NCBI RefSeq assembly: GCF_030580655.1
Contig: NZ_JAUQTB010000001.1
Location: 124,001-188,000, forward strand
Direction of reading: 5' to 3'
From: Paenibacillus lacisoli
GTDB lineage: Bacteria; Bacillota; Bacilli; Paenibacillales; Paenibacillaceae
Length of the DNA stretch: 64,000 nt
The first letter of the stretch is position 1. Each line of letters opens with the position of its first letter. Below, one piece after another: positions 18,105 through 26,171 of this stretch. The notes beneath the pieces are model-generated. The model made no database searches. It was given only the letters and a program-made list of their open reading frames with translations, and was not told the DNA's origin. A program made the position numbers and the translations under genes.

Positions 18105-19586
18105 TTATTTGAACAAGGTTGAAAATGAAAACCGGCGCCGGCGCTTCGGCAATTTGCTTCGAAGAATTTCCTCCCACACCACCTCCATTCTCTCGTCGCT
18201 TTCGAACGGGTCACTCTGAAGCGGCAGTGAAAACACCCGGTTATGTCCCAGGTTATTCTTCACGGATTGAACTGTCCTGTCAGATGCAAGCGGCAGACAA
18301 AAATGCCATTTATGCTGCGGATACCTTCCTGCCAGCTGAACAAACTCCAGAATATCCTGCTGCCGCCATAAAGAACCTGAGCCTACAATCAATGCAATAT
18401 CTGCCCGCAGCAGCTCTTCCAGCTTCTCAGCGTCACGACCGCTTCCGAGATCGAGTACAATAAACGGGTAACTTCCGCCGAGAAGGCTCAGAACATCTGC
18501 CCGACCTGTCTGCCGCCAGTAGTGTACACCTTCAATTTCGAACTGGCGTGAGAAGTGATGGTCTTTTACCGAAGCTGCACTTCCTTTTAGCTGCTGGATG
18601 CGAGCAAACGATTTGGACCCGCTGATCATCTCAATAATCGCAGCCTTTCCATAATGCCGATCCAGATGATGACCTATCGAGATAGTCGTATGTGTTGCTC
18701 CCACGCCCGTAGAGACCCCAAGCACTGCAACCACTTTTGTACCGGAAAGCAGCTCCTCATTCCATTGCTGTCGATGAGGTTTCGGCGTAGCCGCCCCTCT
18801 CTTTAAATCGCAAAGTGCTTCTGCGGCGGTTTGGTATCGTTCTGCCGGTTCTACATACAGCATTTTGCGCAGCATAGGAACAAAGTATCTGGGAATTCCG
18901 TGCTGTATGGATGTTTCAATGCCAGGCAGCCACTCACTGTAACGCCCGCCTGTCACGATGAAGAGCAGCAGGGCCCCTAATCCATAAATATCACTGCGCG
19001 CATCACTCTGCCTGCCTCCATATTGCTCTGGTGCAGCAAAGCCTAGCGTACCGAGCTTAACGGTATCCTCTTGGCGTTCCGCATGGAAACTACGAGCAAT
19101 ACCAAAATCAATGACCTTTACATCCATCCCGCTTGTCAACATGATGTTCCCTGGCTTCATATCCCTGTAAATGACAGGCGGATTCTGGCTGTGCAGATAG
19201 TCCAGCACCTCCAGCAGCTGGGCAGCAAGCTGAAGGATCTGCTCTGCGGGAACTCGCCCCTTTGATGCGGAGATATAATCACCAAGTGTTGTCCCTTCAA
19301 TAAAGTCCATAACCAGATAACTGATATTCCCTTCCTCTCCCGGTTCAACAAAATCAACAATTCGCGGCAGCCTGGGGTGATTGAGAGAAATCAGCATCTG
19401 TGCTTCTTCTCTAGCCATCCCTATACCGTCAATCCGGAGATTCTCTTTTACCGCCCAATGCTGTCCCGGCAGCTTCTGATCCTCAGCCAGATAAACTCTG
19501 CTCATCCCTCCTCGGCCAATACATCGCAAAATCCGGTATCTTCCTCCGACTACCGAGCCATATGCCAATTCAGCATCCAGGCTCAT
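18105..19586 (-). CDS. Ser/Thr protein kinase fused to a CpaE/MinD-like domain
   Basis: A 493-residue soluble fusion. Residues 15-260 are a Hanks-type kinase: Gly loop IGRGGMSRVY at 23-32, Lys47 in AVKE, catalytic loop YRDMKPGN with Asp142 and Asn147, DFG at 160-162, and APEQ. Residues 280-480 are a MinD/CpaE-like domain whose P-loop reads VSTGVGATHTT, lacking the lysines, with FIVLDLGSG in the Walker B place. There is no membrane helix or PASTA repeat, unlike PrkC. It opens the Tad-like operon and probably controls assembly by phosphorylation. The ATG at 19584-19586 follows AAAGGAGGG closely; the frame is open upstream to 19676 but without a ribosome site. Confidence 0.88.
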   Translation of the reverse strand: MSLDAELAYGSVVGGRYRILRCIGRGGMSRVYLAEDQKLPGQHWAVKENLRIDGIGMAREEAQMLISLNHPRLPRIVDFVEPGEEGNISYLVMDFIEGTTLGDYISASKGRVPAEQILQLAAQLLEVLDYLHSQNPPVIYRDMKPGNIMLTSGMDVKVIDFGIARSFHAERQEDTVKLGTLGFAAPEQYGGRQSDARSDIYGLGALLLFIVTGGRYSEWLPGIETSIQHGIPRYFVPMLRKMLYVEPAERYQTAAEALCDLKRGAATPKPHRQQWNEELLSGTKVVAVLGVSTGVGATHTTISIGHHLDRHYGKAAIIEMISGSKSFARIQQLKGSAASVKDHHFSRQFEIEGVHYWRQTGRADVLSLLGGSYPFIVLDLGSGRDAEKLEELLRADIALIVGSGSLWRQQDILEFVQLAGRYPQHKWHFCLPLASDRTVQSVKNNLGHNRVFSLPLQSDPFESDERMEVVWEEILRSKLPKRRRRFSFSTLFK

Positions 19587-19610
19587 ACTTTCCCTCCTTT
19601 CGGACAAATC

Positions 19611-19665
19611 AAAAAGGAAAGCACCGCCGAGCCGCTGCATGTACAGCGACTTCGGGATGCTTTCC
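19611..19665 (-). terminator. long hairpin with T-run before the kinase gene (terminator or attenuator)
   Basis: Nested arms on the minus strand: GGAAAGCA/TGCTTTCC (19665-19658 with 19623-19616), TCGG-type inner pairs, and CGCTG/CAGCG around a 6-base loop, followed by TTTTT. It may end the upstream repair operon, but only 24 bases separate it from the kinase start, so any promoter of the Tad-like operon must read through it. Confidence 0.7.
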
Positions 19666-19694
19666 CTGTTTGTCATTTGTTATAATTTGGTATC

Positions 19695-19724
19695 ATTATA
19701 GTACAGTTGGTCAATTTTTGTAAA
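19695..19724 (-). promoter_or_regulatory. candidate promoter of the Tad-like operon
   Basis: TTTACA (19724-19719), an 18-base spacer and a perfect TATAAT (19700-19695) on the minus strand. It lies upstream of the hairpin at 19611-19665. Confidence 0.55.
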
Positions 19725-19752
19725 TACTTATTTACTTACAGTCACATAATAT

Positions 19753-20823
19753 TTAGTCATATTTAATCATAAAGAGTGTGACCTCGTCACGGTTGTGAAA
19801 GAGCTGTTTCACCCGCTGCAGCTGCATTCCAGACTCCTCAAACAAAGTAATGACCTCTTTGATCAGAGCCAGCGGTTTTTTGTGCATCAGCTTGACCGTA
19901 ACAATTGCAGTGCCGCCTGTCTGCAGGCTGTAAAGAAGATCTGTCACCAATTTAGCCATCAGCTTGGGACTCCAGCTCATATCACATACTAACAGATCAA
20001 ACTCCCGCTCTCTGAACTTCACCTCACCGGCATTTTTACGCAAATAGGTCAGCCGCGGTGATTCCAGCAGAGAGGTATTCATTTTGGCAGGATCAACAGC
20101 TGTAACCTCAAGCCCACGCTCCAGCAGGAAGGAAGTCCAGCCTCCAGGAGCTGCCCCGATGTCCAGGGCCTTATGGAATGCTCGAAAATCGATCCCAAAT
20201 GTCGCCTCAGCCTCCAGCAGCTTAAACTTGGCACGGGAAATCTGAACCTCCTCACGCTGAAAACGAATAGCACCGCCATTCCAATCGGACAGATTGTCCG
20301 CTGGTCTGGACACCCCAGCATACCATGCCTCATCTCCAGCAAAAAGAGAAACAATATAGTCTGCATCCTGCAGCGTGAATTCTGCTCCCGCGGGCGCCAG
20401 TCGGTCCATCACTTCCTGCTTCAGCGATCCCGCATTTCCTTCCCAGGAACAGCCCTCGGACTTGCGGACTTGTACATTCAGGCGTGAACCATTCAGTTCC
20501 GAACGATTCAGAATAAAAGAGGTTAGCTGTGCCAAAATCTGCTCGGCATCACCGTTATTCTCCTGAAATTGAACCGGAAACAGATGGCGGAGAAACATTG
20601 GCGGATAAGCGCCGATCTGTTCTACCGCTTCTTGCGCTGACACTTGTAAGGTCACCGCAAATACTTCTCCAGGTACAACAACGGTGCTCTTCACCGAGCC
20701 GAACAGGCGGCGCAGTTCTTCCTGCGCATACGGCAGAAACCCGTGATTCGCCGTACAGATAAAACGGGATTGCTCTTCCCTCTCAGTGCGGCTCTCTAAA
20801 TCAAACATTTCATTTGGCTGCAA
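19753..20823 (-). CDS. FtsJ/RlmM-like SAM-dependent RNA methyltransferase
   Basis: A 356-residue protein. The C-terminal 150 residues are a Rossmann methyltransferase with LDIGAAPGGWTSFL as the SAM loop and the K-D-K-E tetrad of FtsJ-type 2'-O-methyltransferases: Lys in FHKALD, Asp in VCDMSW, Lys in VTVKLM, Glu in RDEVTLF. The N-terminal part is a substrate-binding region as in RlmM. The likely substrate is ribosomal RNA, but the position cannot be read. The start appears to be TTG at 20823, nine bases after GGAGGG; an in-frame ATG follows at 20808. It is the last gene of the repair operon. Confidence 0.85.
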   Translation of the reverse strand: MQPNEMFDLESRTEREEQSRFICTANHGFLPYAQEELRRLFGSVKSTVVVPGEVFAVTLQVSAQEAVEQIGAYPPMFLRHLFPVQFQENNGDAEQILAQLTSFILNRSELNGSRLNVQVRKSEGCSWEGNAGSLKQEVMDRLAPAGAEFTLQDADYIVSLFAGDEAWYAGVSRPADNLSDWNGGAIRFQREEVQISRAKFKLLEAEATFGIDFRAFHKALDIGAAPGGWTSFLLERGLEVTAVDPAKMNTSLLESPRLTYLRKNAGEVKFREREFDLLVCDMSWSPKLMAKLVTDLLYSLQTGGTAIVTVKLMHKKPLALIKEVITLFEESGMQLQRVKQLFHNRDEVTLFMIKYD

Positions 20824-20829
20824 AATCCA

Positions 20830-21603
20830 TTACCCTCCATTACGCACCTGTATCCACGGCCGGTCTGCATCCCATTGCAGCTCAACCTGAATATCATAGG
20901 TACGCATAATTGTTTCTTTCGTTAATACCTCATGTTTAGGTCCAGCGGCCGCTACTTTCCCTTCACGGATCAGCCCCACGTGTGTAAACAGAGGAACAAT
21001 TTCTTCGACATGGTGCGTAACGTAAACGACAGAGACATCCCGCTTACGCAGCCGGTCAATCTCCACCAGCATTTTTTCACGCTCGAACAGATCCAGACCC
21101 GCACAGGGCTCATCCATAATCAGCAGTTTGGGCTTGGCCATGAGCGATCGGGCCAGCATCACCTTTTTGCGTTCCCCTTGTGACAACGTCCCCAGCGGGT
21201 TATTCTTGCGATGACCCAGATTCATTTCTTCGAGCAGTGCTACCGCCTGTCCCTTAACCTCTTCAGGAATCGCCTGATAAAAGCGTAAATACGCATAGGC
21301 CCCCGTTGCCACTACCTCCCACACCGGATCCTTCAGGGCCAGCTTTTCCAGAAGGGTCTGACTGATATAACCGATTTCTTTGCGGACCTCACGCACGTCA
21401 GATTGGCCATAGATATGACCCAGTACTTCAATCCGGCCGGAGGTCGGGAACAGGTAACCGTTCATCATTTCCAGCAAAGTCGTCTTGCCCGAGCCATTGC
21501 GGCCCAGAATGGCCCAGTGCTCTCCTTTATTCACTTTGAGACTGACATCATCCAGAATTAGATCTTCGCCACGCCGCAGCGAAATATGCTCCATAGAGAT
21601 CAT
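20830..21603 (-). CDS. ABC transporter-type ATPase (YlmA-like)
   Basis: A 257-residue single ABC ATPase: Walker A GRNGSGKTT near 35-43, Q-loop ISQTL, signature LSQGERKKV, Walker B LLIMDEPCAGLD, switch His in VTHHVEE. No permease gene is near, so it may not be a transporter subunit; Bacillus YlmA, which it resembles from memory, is likewise orphan. Its ATG overlaps the thioredoxin stop (ATGA). Confidence 0.87.
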   Translation of the reverse strand: MISMEHISLRRGEDLILDDVSLKVNKGEHWAILGRNGSGKTTLLEMMNGYLFPTSGRIEVLGHIYGQSDVREVRKEIGYISQTLLEKLALKDPVWEVVATGAYAYLRFYQAIPEEVKGQAVALLEEMNLGHRKNNPLGTLSQGERKKVMLARSLMAKPKLLIMDEPCAGLDLFEREKMLVEIDRLRKRDVSVVYVTHHVEEIVPLFTHVGLIREGKVAAAGPKHEVLTKETIMRTYDIQVELQWDADRPWIQVRNGG

Positions 21604-21914
21604 GATATCACGCTCCTAATCTCGTTCAGCAGGTGTTCTACCGAACCCATTTTATAGACTGCTTTCGGCTCTGCTGCCTCGCCGTCAAACAACAGCAGCG
21701 CGGGAACGCTGGAGATCCTGTACTCCTGCACTTGCTCTGGTATCCGGTTAATGTTGACGCTATAGAGCGTGTTCTCTGGCACCAGCTGTTCTGCAACCTC
21801 CAGCATGCGTCTTGCTGCGGCACAGGTTCCGCACATCGGTGTATAGACGAACAGCGCCAGCCGATAACCCTCCCAGATCATGCGCTTCAGCTCTCTGGCT
21901 TCCAGTTCTATCAT
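21600..21914 (-). CDS. thioredoxin-like protein
   Basis: A 104-residue thioredoxin fold with the redox motif CGTC (YTPMCGTCAAARR) near residue 28 and the cis-Pro loop SVPALLLF. The middle residues of the motif (GT rather than GP) differ from housekeeping thioredoxin. Its start overlaps the stop of the cyclic-phosphate receiver gene (ATGA), so it belongs to the operon running from 24.7 to 19.8 kb. Confidence 0.9.
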   Translation of the reverse strand: MIELEARELKRMIWEGYRLALFVYTPMCGTCAAARRMLEVAEQLVPENTLYSVNINRIPEQVQEYRISSVPALLLFDGEAAEPKAVYKMGSVEHLLNEIRSVIS

Positions 21915-22249
21915 TGCTCACCCTCCCCGGCGATTTGATCCAACAGCTCGAGCGGCATCGGCTCGTTGAATAGCTGGGTCCCCTCCGGCTTGTTCGCATA
22001 CAGCTGCTCATACATCACACGTTTGCCCCAAAGGCTTGATGTATGCAGGTAGATGCGCCTGGGATACAGCTGTTCACGGACAATGGCAGATGTCACATCC
22101 TGCCCATTCTCATCCGGTCCCAGTTCAAAGTCGAGAGACAATATATCCACTTCACACTCCCGCAGCAGCAGCAGACATTCCTCCACATTGCGTGCCAGCA
22201 CAAATCCTTCCGGACAAGCACGGTAATCGTCCAAAAACACATGAATCAT
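21911..22249 (-). CDS. cyclic-phosphate processing receiver-domain protein
   Basis: A 112-residue single-domain protein with the receiver-like pattern of the cREC family: VFLDDYRACPEGF at the N-terminus, DILSLDFELGPDENGQD with the central Asp, and IYLHTSSLWGKRVM. Comparative work predicts that these act on cyclic phosphates in nucleotides or RNA rather than as classical response regulators; the reaction is unproven. There is no output domain. GGGAGG lies 8 bases before the ATG. Confidence 0.8.
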   Translation of the reverse strand: MIHVFLDDYRACPEGFVLARNVEECLLLLRECEVDILSLDFELGPDENGQDVTSAIVREQLYPRRIYLHTSSLWGKRVMYEQLYANKPEGTQLFNEPMPLELLDQIAGEGEQ

Positions 22250-22261
22250 GCTGTCGCCTCC

Positions 22262-23134
22262 CTAACGCTCAGGTCTCTCCTTTTCCCATTTGATTACCTG
22301 CGCAATATCTTCACGATGTGTTCCATCGGCACCCGTCTCACTTTCGAGAATAACCGGGATCCCGTACATCCAATCCATTTCCAAAAGCCAAAGAAAACCT
22401 TCCTTGCCAATATACCCTTTTCCCACACGTTCATGACGGTCTTTGCGCGATCTGGCAGGATATTTGGAGTCATTCAAATGAACTGCGCCAAGTTCCTTCC
22501 AGAACCCAAGCTTGTTCCCCTTCTCCAGCATAGCCTTATCAGGACCTCCGTTCCACCATCCGGCAGCGTAAGCATGACAGGTATCCATACAAAAGCCGAC
22601 TTTCTCCGGATAACGGCACAAATTGCGAACCTGTACGAGCTCTTCCATCATCGTGCCCATGGGGCCATGATCACCCGCTTGGTTTTCCAACAAGATCCTG
22701 GCCGATCCTTCCCACCTCTCAAGCACCTCATCCAGACAAAAGATAATATTACGATACCCCTCAAGTGAGTCGCCAGATTGGATATGGCCATAATGAAGTA
22801 CAATGCCCATAGAGCCGCATGATTCAGCGATTTCAAGATCGTTCAGAATGGAATTTATCAGCGCTTGATAGGCATCTTCTCCCTTTTTTCTGCCGATTGC
22901 CGGGTTGCTTGGGTAAGGTGTATGCGCGATGGACATAAGGTTGTGCTGTATCGTAAACGCCTGGGCCGCTTTGGCATCCGATTCATTGAGCTTTTTTAGA
23001 GCAAGACTTCGCGGATTTTTGGGAAAGTACTGAAAGGCGCCCCCGCCTGTGGAAACCGCCCTTTCAGCGGCCTTGAGAAAACCACCGCGGGTGCTGACAT
23101 GACCTCCTACAGCAAAGCCTTTGCTAGGCATCAT
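22262..23134 (-). CDS. nfo: endonuclease IV (AP endonuclease)
   Basis: Cuts the DNA backbone 5' to abasic sites in base-excision repair. The 290-residue TIM barrel has the family landmarks: GGHVSTRGG at the N-terminus, FQYFPKNPRS, HTPYPSNPA, VLHYGHIQSG, ILLENQAG, FCMDTCHAYAAG, VHLNDSK, and HERVGKGYIG, which together supply the three-zinc site. The start overlaps the mutM stop by 11 bases, so the glycosylase and the endonuclease that follows it in the pathway are made together. Confidence 0.96.
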   Translation of the reverse strand: MMPSKGFAVGGHVSTRGGFLKAAERAVSTGGGAFQYFPKNPRSLALKKLNESDAKAAQAFTIQHNLMSIAHTPYPSNPAIGRKKGEDAYQALINSILNDLEIAESCGSMGIVLHYGHIQSGDSLEGYRNIIFCLDEVLERWEGSARILLENQAGDHGPMGTMMEELVQVRNLCRYPEKVGFCMDTCHAYAAGWWNGGPDKAMLEKGNKLGFWKELGAVHLNDSKYPARSRKDRHERVGKGYIGKEGFLWLLEMDWMYGIPVILESETGADGTHREDIAQVIKWEKERPER

Positions 23135-23945
23135 GCTGACACTGCGGGCAATGAAACACTTTGCGTCCGTTCAGTTCAGTGCGTACAATCGTGCCGCTGC
23201 ACCGCGGGCAGGTCTCCCCTTCCCGGTCATATACTCTCACCTTGTCATCGAAAGCACCGGTAAGTGTATCGCCCTCTGTAAAGGGCATTTCGATATAACC
23301 TCCACCATACAAAGCTTCCCTTAGTACCGATTGCATAGCATGATAAAGACGTTCACTCAGCTCAGGACTGGCCATAATATGCTGGACCTTGGATGCGGGA
23401 GTAATTCCTGCTGTAAAAGCAATCTCATCGGAGTAGCAGTTGCCGATCCCTGCAATAATATGCTGATTGACCAGCGTTGTTTTCAGCGATCCCCGGCGTC
23501 CTTTTAACGTGTCCTTGAATTTATCCAGCGTCATGCGGCGATCCAGCGGTTCCGGCCCAAGCTCGGCTAATACCGCTTCTGTCTCCTTAGCCGTCAGCAG
23601 ATGGAGATAACCGAGGCGCAATCCGATAAAGTACAGAATTTTCCCATTAAAATCAATCTCAATTTGTGTAGAACGAGGAGGGCGCTGCTCCTGAGACCCG
23701 AGATACAGCAGCCCGCCCAGCATCAGATGCAGCAGCAGACGGCGGCCTGTACTGAGGTGGAAAATGAGATGTTTGGCTCTGCGTTCAACATATACCACCC
23801 TGCTCCCAATCAGCTCCTTCTCAAGGACAACACCGTCAACGTTAATGGACTTGTCTCTGAGAATTTGTACTCCTGTGATAGGTGTATCCAATATGGCTTC
23901 GGATAATTTTATCCTGTAATTCTCCATTTCGGGCAATTCCGGCAT
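23124..23945 (-). CDS. mutM: Fpg/MutM-type DNA glycosylase
   Basis: A 273-residue Fpg/Nei-family glycosylase/AP lyase that removes oxidised bases. Pro2-Glu3 in MPELPE are the catalytic N-terminus, a Lys in RRAKHLIFHL contacts DNA, GIGNCYSDE belongs to the helix-two-turn-helix, and a C-terminal zinc finger has CPRC and CPQC. An in-frame ATG two codons upstream (23951) would bury the catalytic proline, so the ATG at 23945 is taken as the start. It lies in the operon with nfo. Confidence 0.93.
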   Translation of the reverse strand: MPELPEMENYRIKLSEAILDTPITGVQILRDKSINVDGVVLEKELIGSRVVYVERRAKHLIFHLSTGRRLLLHLMLGGLLYLGSQEQRPPRSTQIEIDFNGKILYFIGLRLGYLHLLTAKETEAVLAELGPEPLDRRMTLDKFKDTLKGRRGSLKTTLVNQHIIAGIGNCYSDEIAFTAGITPASKVQHIMASPELSERLYHAMQSVLREALYGGGYIEMPFTEGDTLTGAFDDKVRVYDREGETCPRCSGTIVRTELNGRKVFHCPQCQHDA

Positions 23946-23947
23946 AT

Positions 23948-24748
23948 TCATCTTTCCTTTCCAATGTTTTGCTCAATCCAAATCCTAAGGTCTGCCAGCG
24001 AATCAAAAATCCAGTCTGCCTGCAAACCCGTCTCTTTCAAATGGGTGTCCATGTTCTCACGGGTAGTAACTCCTGTTAATACCAATGCGGTGCGGCAGCC
24101 AGCAGCCACCCCGGCGGCAATATCCGTACGCATATTATCGCCGATCACAAGGGCTTCATCCGCTTGAATCCCCATCCGGTCGAGGGCATAATCCATGAGA
24201 ATGCCAGAGGGTTTGCCGATGATAATCGGTTGTACACTTGTTGCAGCCTGTATCGAAGCTCCAATGCTACCCGCTCCTGGAATAAAACCGCTGTCGGTCG
24301 GCAGCAGTAAATCCGGATTGGTCATTACGAAACGGGCCCCGCCTAGTATTTGGCTAACAGCTCCCGCCAGCTTGTCGTATGTAAAAGACCGGTCAATCCC
24401 TTGAACAACAATATCAGCCTGTTCATCTTCAACTAACAAAAGTCCCTTATCAGCAAGCGCTTCCCGCAGCCCTGCTTCTCCGATACAATACACTTTGCCA
24501 TCGGAGATCTCTGAAGCAATATATTCGGCAGAAGCAAGCGCAGACGTGCACACTTCATGAGCATCAGCTTCAATTCCTAGCGAGCGCAGATGCTCAGCTA
24601 CAGAAGCCGGAGTTCTCGAAGCGTTATTAGTGACATAAAGATACGGAATTCCTTGGCGCCTTAATTCCTGTATCAAAAGATCTGCGCCTGAAATGATGGA
24701 TTTCCCGTGATAAATGGTGCCATCCAGATCAATTAATAACCCTTTCAT
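23948..24748 (-). CDS. NagD-like HAD phosphatase (type IIA)
   Basis: A 266-residue HAD-superfamily subclass IIA protein: nucleophile Asp in LLIDLDGTIYHG, VTNNASRTP as motif II, GKPSGILMDYAL with the motif III Lys, and VIGDNMRTDIAAG as motif IV, with a capping domain between. Such proteins dephosphorylate small sugar or nucleotide phosphates; the substrate is unknown. The start ATG at 24748 is nine bases after AAGG; an upstream ATG at 24766 lacks a good ribosome site. It is the first gene of the operon. Confidence 0.9.
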   Translation of the reverse strand: MKGLLIDLDGTIYHGKSIISGADLLIQELRRQGIPYLYVTNNASRTPASVAEHLRSLGIEADAHEVCTSALASAEYIASEISDGKVYCIGEAGLREALADKGLLLVEDEQADIVVQGIDRSFTYDKLAGAVSQILGGARFVMTNPDLLLPTDSGFIPGAGSIGASIQAATSVQPIIIGKPSGILMDYALDRMGIQADEALVIGDNMRTDIAAGVAAGCRTALVLTGVTTRENMDTHLKETGLQADWIFDSLADLRIWIEQNIGKER

Positions 24749-25097
24749 GTAAACACGCCTTTCCATCCAAAATCTTTCATGCCATTAATCATTCATTCGA
24801 TGAAAGAAAATGTTAATCATAAAATGTTATATACGGCATATTTATTTATTTTACATAATTTGATTCCATAACGTCTATTCAAATTGATATTTGACTCCCC
24901 ATCCTTTTCGTCGAACCTTATCGAAGGGGGTCAATTTTAATCGTCATCTGCTCCCGCATGTCAATTCATGCGCTTACCTGGGAAATAGAACGCTCTATCC
25001 GTATATTTCCCTATCTGATTTCGCTGCTCCAGAGCAAAGAACCGGAGGTTAACACCTCCGGTCTCCGCTCAAATAGACAGCTTCCTTATGCTCTGCG
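24749..25097. other. gene-free stretch rich in inverted repeats
   Basis: No open frame with a ribosome site is visible. It holds four inverted repeats in about 170 bases: TTGACTCCCC/GGGGGTCAA (24891-24934, one bulge), CGCATG/CATGCG (24955-24972), GGGAAATA/TATTTCCC (24980-25011) and ACCGGAGG/CCTCCGGT (25041-25062). The last is probably the rnz terminator. The rest could be a structured RNA on either strand; the AT-rich part at 24790-24890 should hold the promoter of the repair operon. Confidence 0.5.
25036..25062 (-). terminator. terminator after rnz
   Basis: Stem ACCGGAGGTG/AACCTCCGGT region 36 bases past the rnz stop, followed on the minus strand by TCTTTG. The T-run is modest. Confidence 0.6.
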
Positions 25098-26030
25098 TTA
25101 GCCCTGCTTCTCGACAACAGGATAAAGTTTATGCTCTTCAGCCACGAAGGAAGCCGGAAAAATTCCTCTTGCCTCTTCCAAGAGTGGAGTCAGCTCATCC
25201 AGATCTTTGTACCGGGAGCTGAAATGAGTCATAATCAGTTGTCCGACACCAGCTTGCTTGGCAGCTTCGGCAGCCTGAACGGCCGTACTGTGGTGATATT
25301 CATAGGCCGTGTCCACAAGTTCGTGAAGAAAAGTTGCTTCGTGAACCAGTACGTCTGCGCCACGTGCAAGCGGCACTACATTAGGAGCGGGACGGGTGTC
25401 ACCAAGGATGGTAACAATTCTCCCCTTCTTCGGGCTACCCAGCACCTGATGAGGATGAAGCACGAGCCCGTCTCCGAGTTCTACGGCTTCACCGCGTTTT
25501 AACTTGCCATAAATAGGTCCGGGTTTAACTCCATGCTGTTTCAACTGCTCCAGGTCCAGTTTACCGGGACGGTCTTTCTCGGTTATCCGGTAGCCGTAAC
25601 TATCAATACGGTGATCCAGCAGTGCCGATTCCACGACAAATTGATCATCTTCAAATATTATACCGCCATCATGCTCGATGACCTTTAAGTCGTAGTTGAT
25701 TCTGGACTGACTTAATTCAAGCGACATCTCGATAAAAGCTTTAATCCCTTTCGGTCCGTACAGCTCCAGAGGGGTCGTCCCTCCTTGGTAAGCTCTGCTG
25801 GAGAGCAGCCCGGGCAGACCAAACAAGTGGTCACCATGCAGGTGGGTAATGAATACCTTTTCCAGCTTGCTCAGCTTCAAGGGAGATTTAAGGATTTGAT
25901 GCTGTGTTCCTTCACCGCAGTCAAACAGCCACATACTTCGCCGCTCTTCCAGTATCCTTAAGGCTATAGCCGTTACATTACGCTGCAGGGAAGGGACACC
26001 AGCGTTAGTGCCTAAAAAATACAGTTCCAT
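25098..26030 (-). CDS. rnz: ribonuclease Z
   Basis: The tRNA 3'-trailer endonuclease of the metallo-beta-lactamase fold. The 310-residue length is standard. The zinc motif ITHLHGDHLFGLPG lies near residue 62, further ligands are in ILGDTRP and MTHFSSRY, and HEATF is also present. A flexible-arm region lies around 150-185. It is transcribed alone between the metH terminator and its own. Confidence 0.96.
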   Translation of the reverse strand: MELYFLGTNAGVPSLQRNVTAIALRILEERRSMWLFDCGEGTQHQILKSPLKLSKLEKVFITHLHGDHLFGLPGLLSSRAYQGGTTPLELYGPKGIKAFIEMSLELSQSRINYDLKVIEHDGGIIFEDDQFVVESALLDHRIDSYGYRITEKDRPGKLDLEQLKQHGVKPGPIYGKLKRGEAVELGDGLVLHPHQVLGSPKKGRIVTILGDTRPAPNVVPLARGADVLVHEATFLHELVDTAYEYHHSTAVQAAEAAKQAGVGQLIMTHFSSRYKDLDELTPLLEEARGIFPASFVAEEHKLYPVVEKQG

Positions 26031-26057
26031 AAACCCACCTTCTTTCTTCCAACCAGC

Positions 26058-26081
26058 AAAAAACCTCCGATCAATCGGAGG
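26058..26081 (-). terminator. terminator after metH
   Basis: Stem CCTCCGA/TCGGAGG with a 4-base loop and a run of six T's on the minus strand. Confidence 0.88.
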
Positions 26082-26171
26082 GTGGTGAAATTACATTTGC
26101 GGTAATTACATCATCGCCGATCCGCTCGGCAGAGCATGTATATCGAATTGATGTTGTTCAGTTTCAAGGGC

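Noticed and set aside
19587..19676. Upstream start of the kinase gene at 19676
   Set aside because: The frame is open but there is no ribosome site there, and it runs through the hairpin; AAAGGAGGG fixes the start at 19586.
22043..22768. 241-codon open frame on the plus strand
   Set aside because: It lies antisense to nfo and the cREC gene and has no supporting signal.
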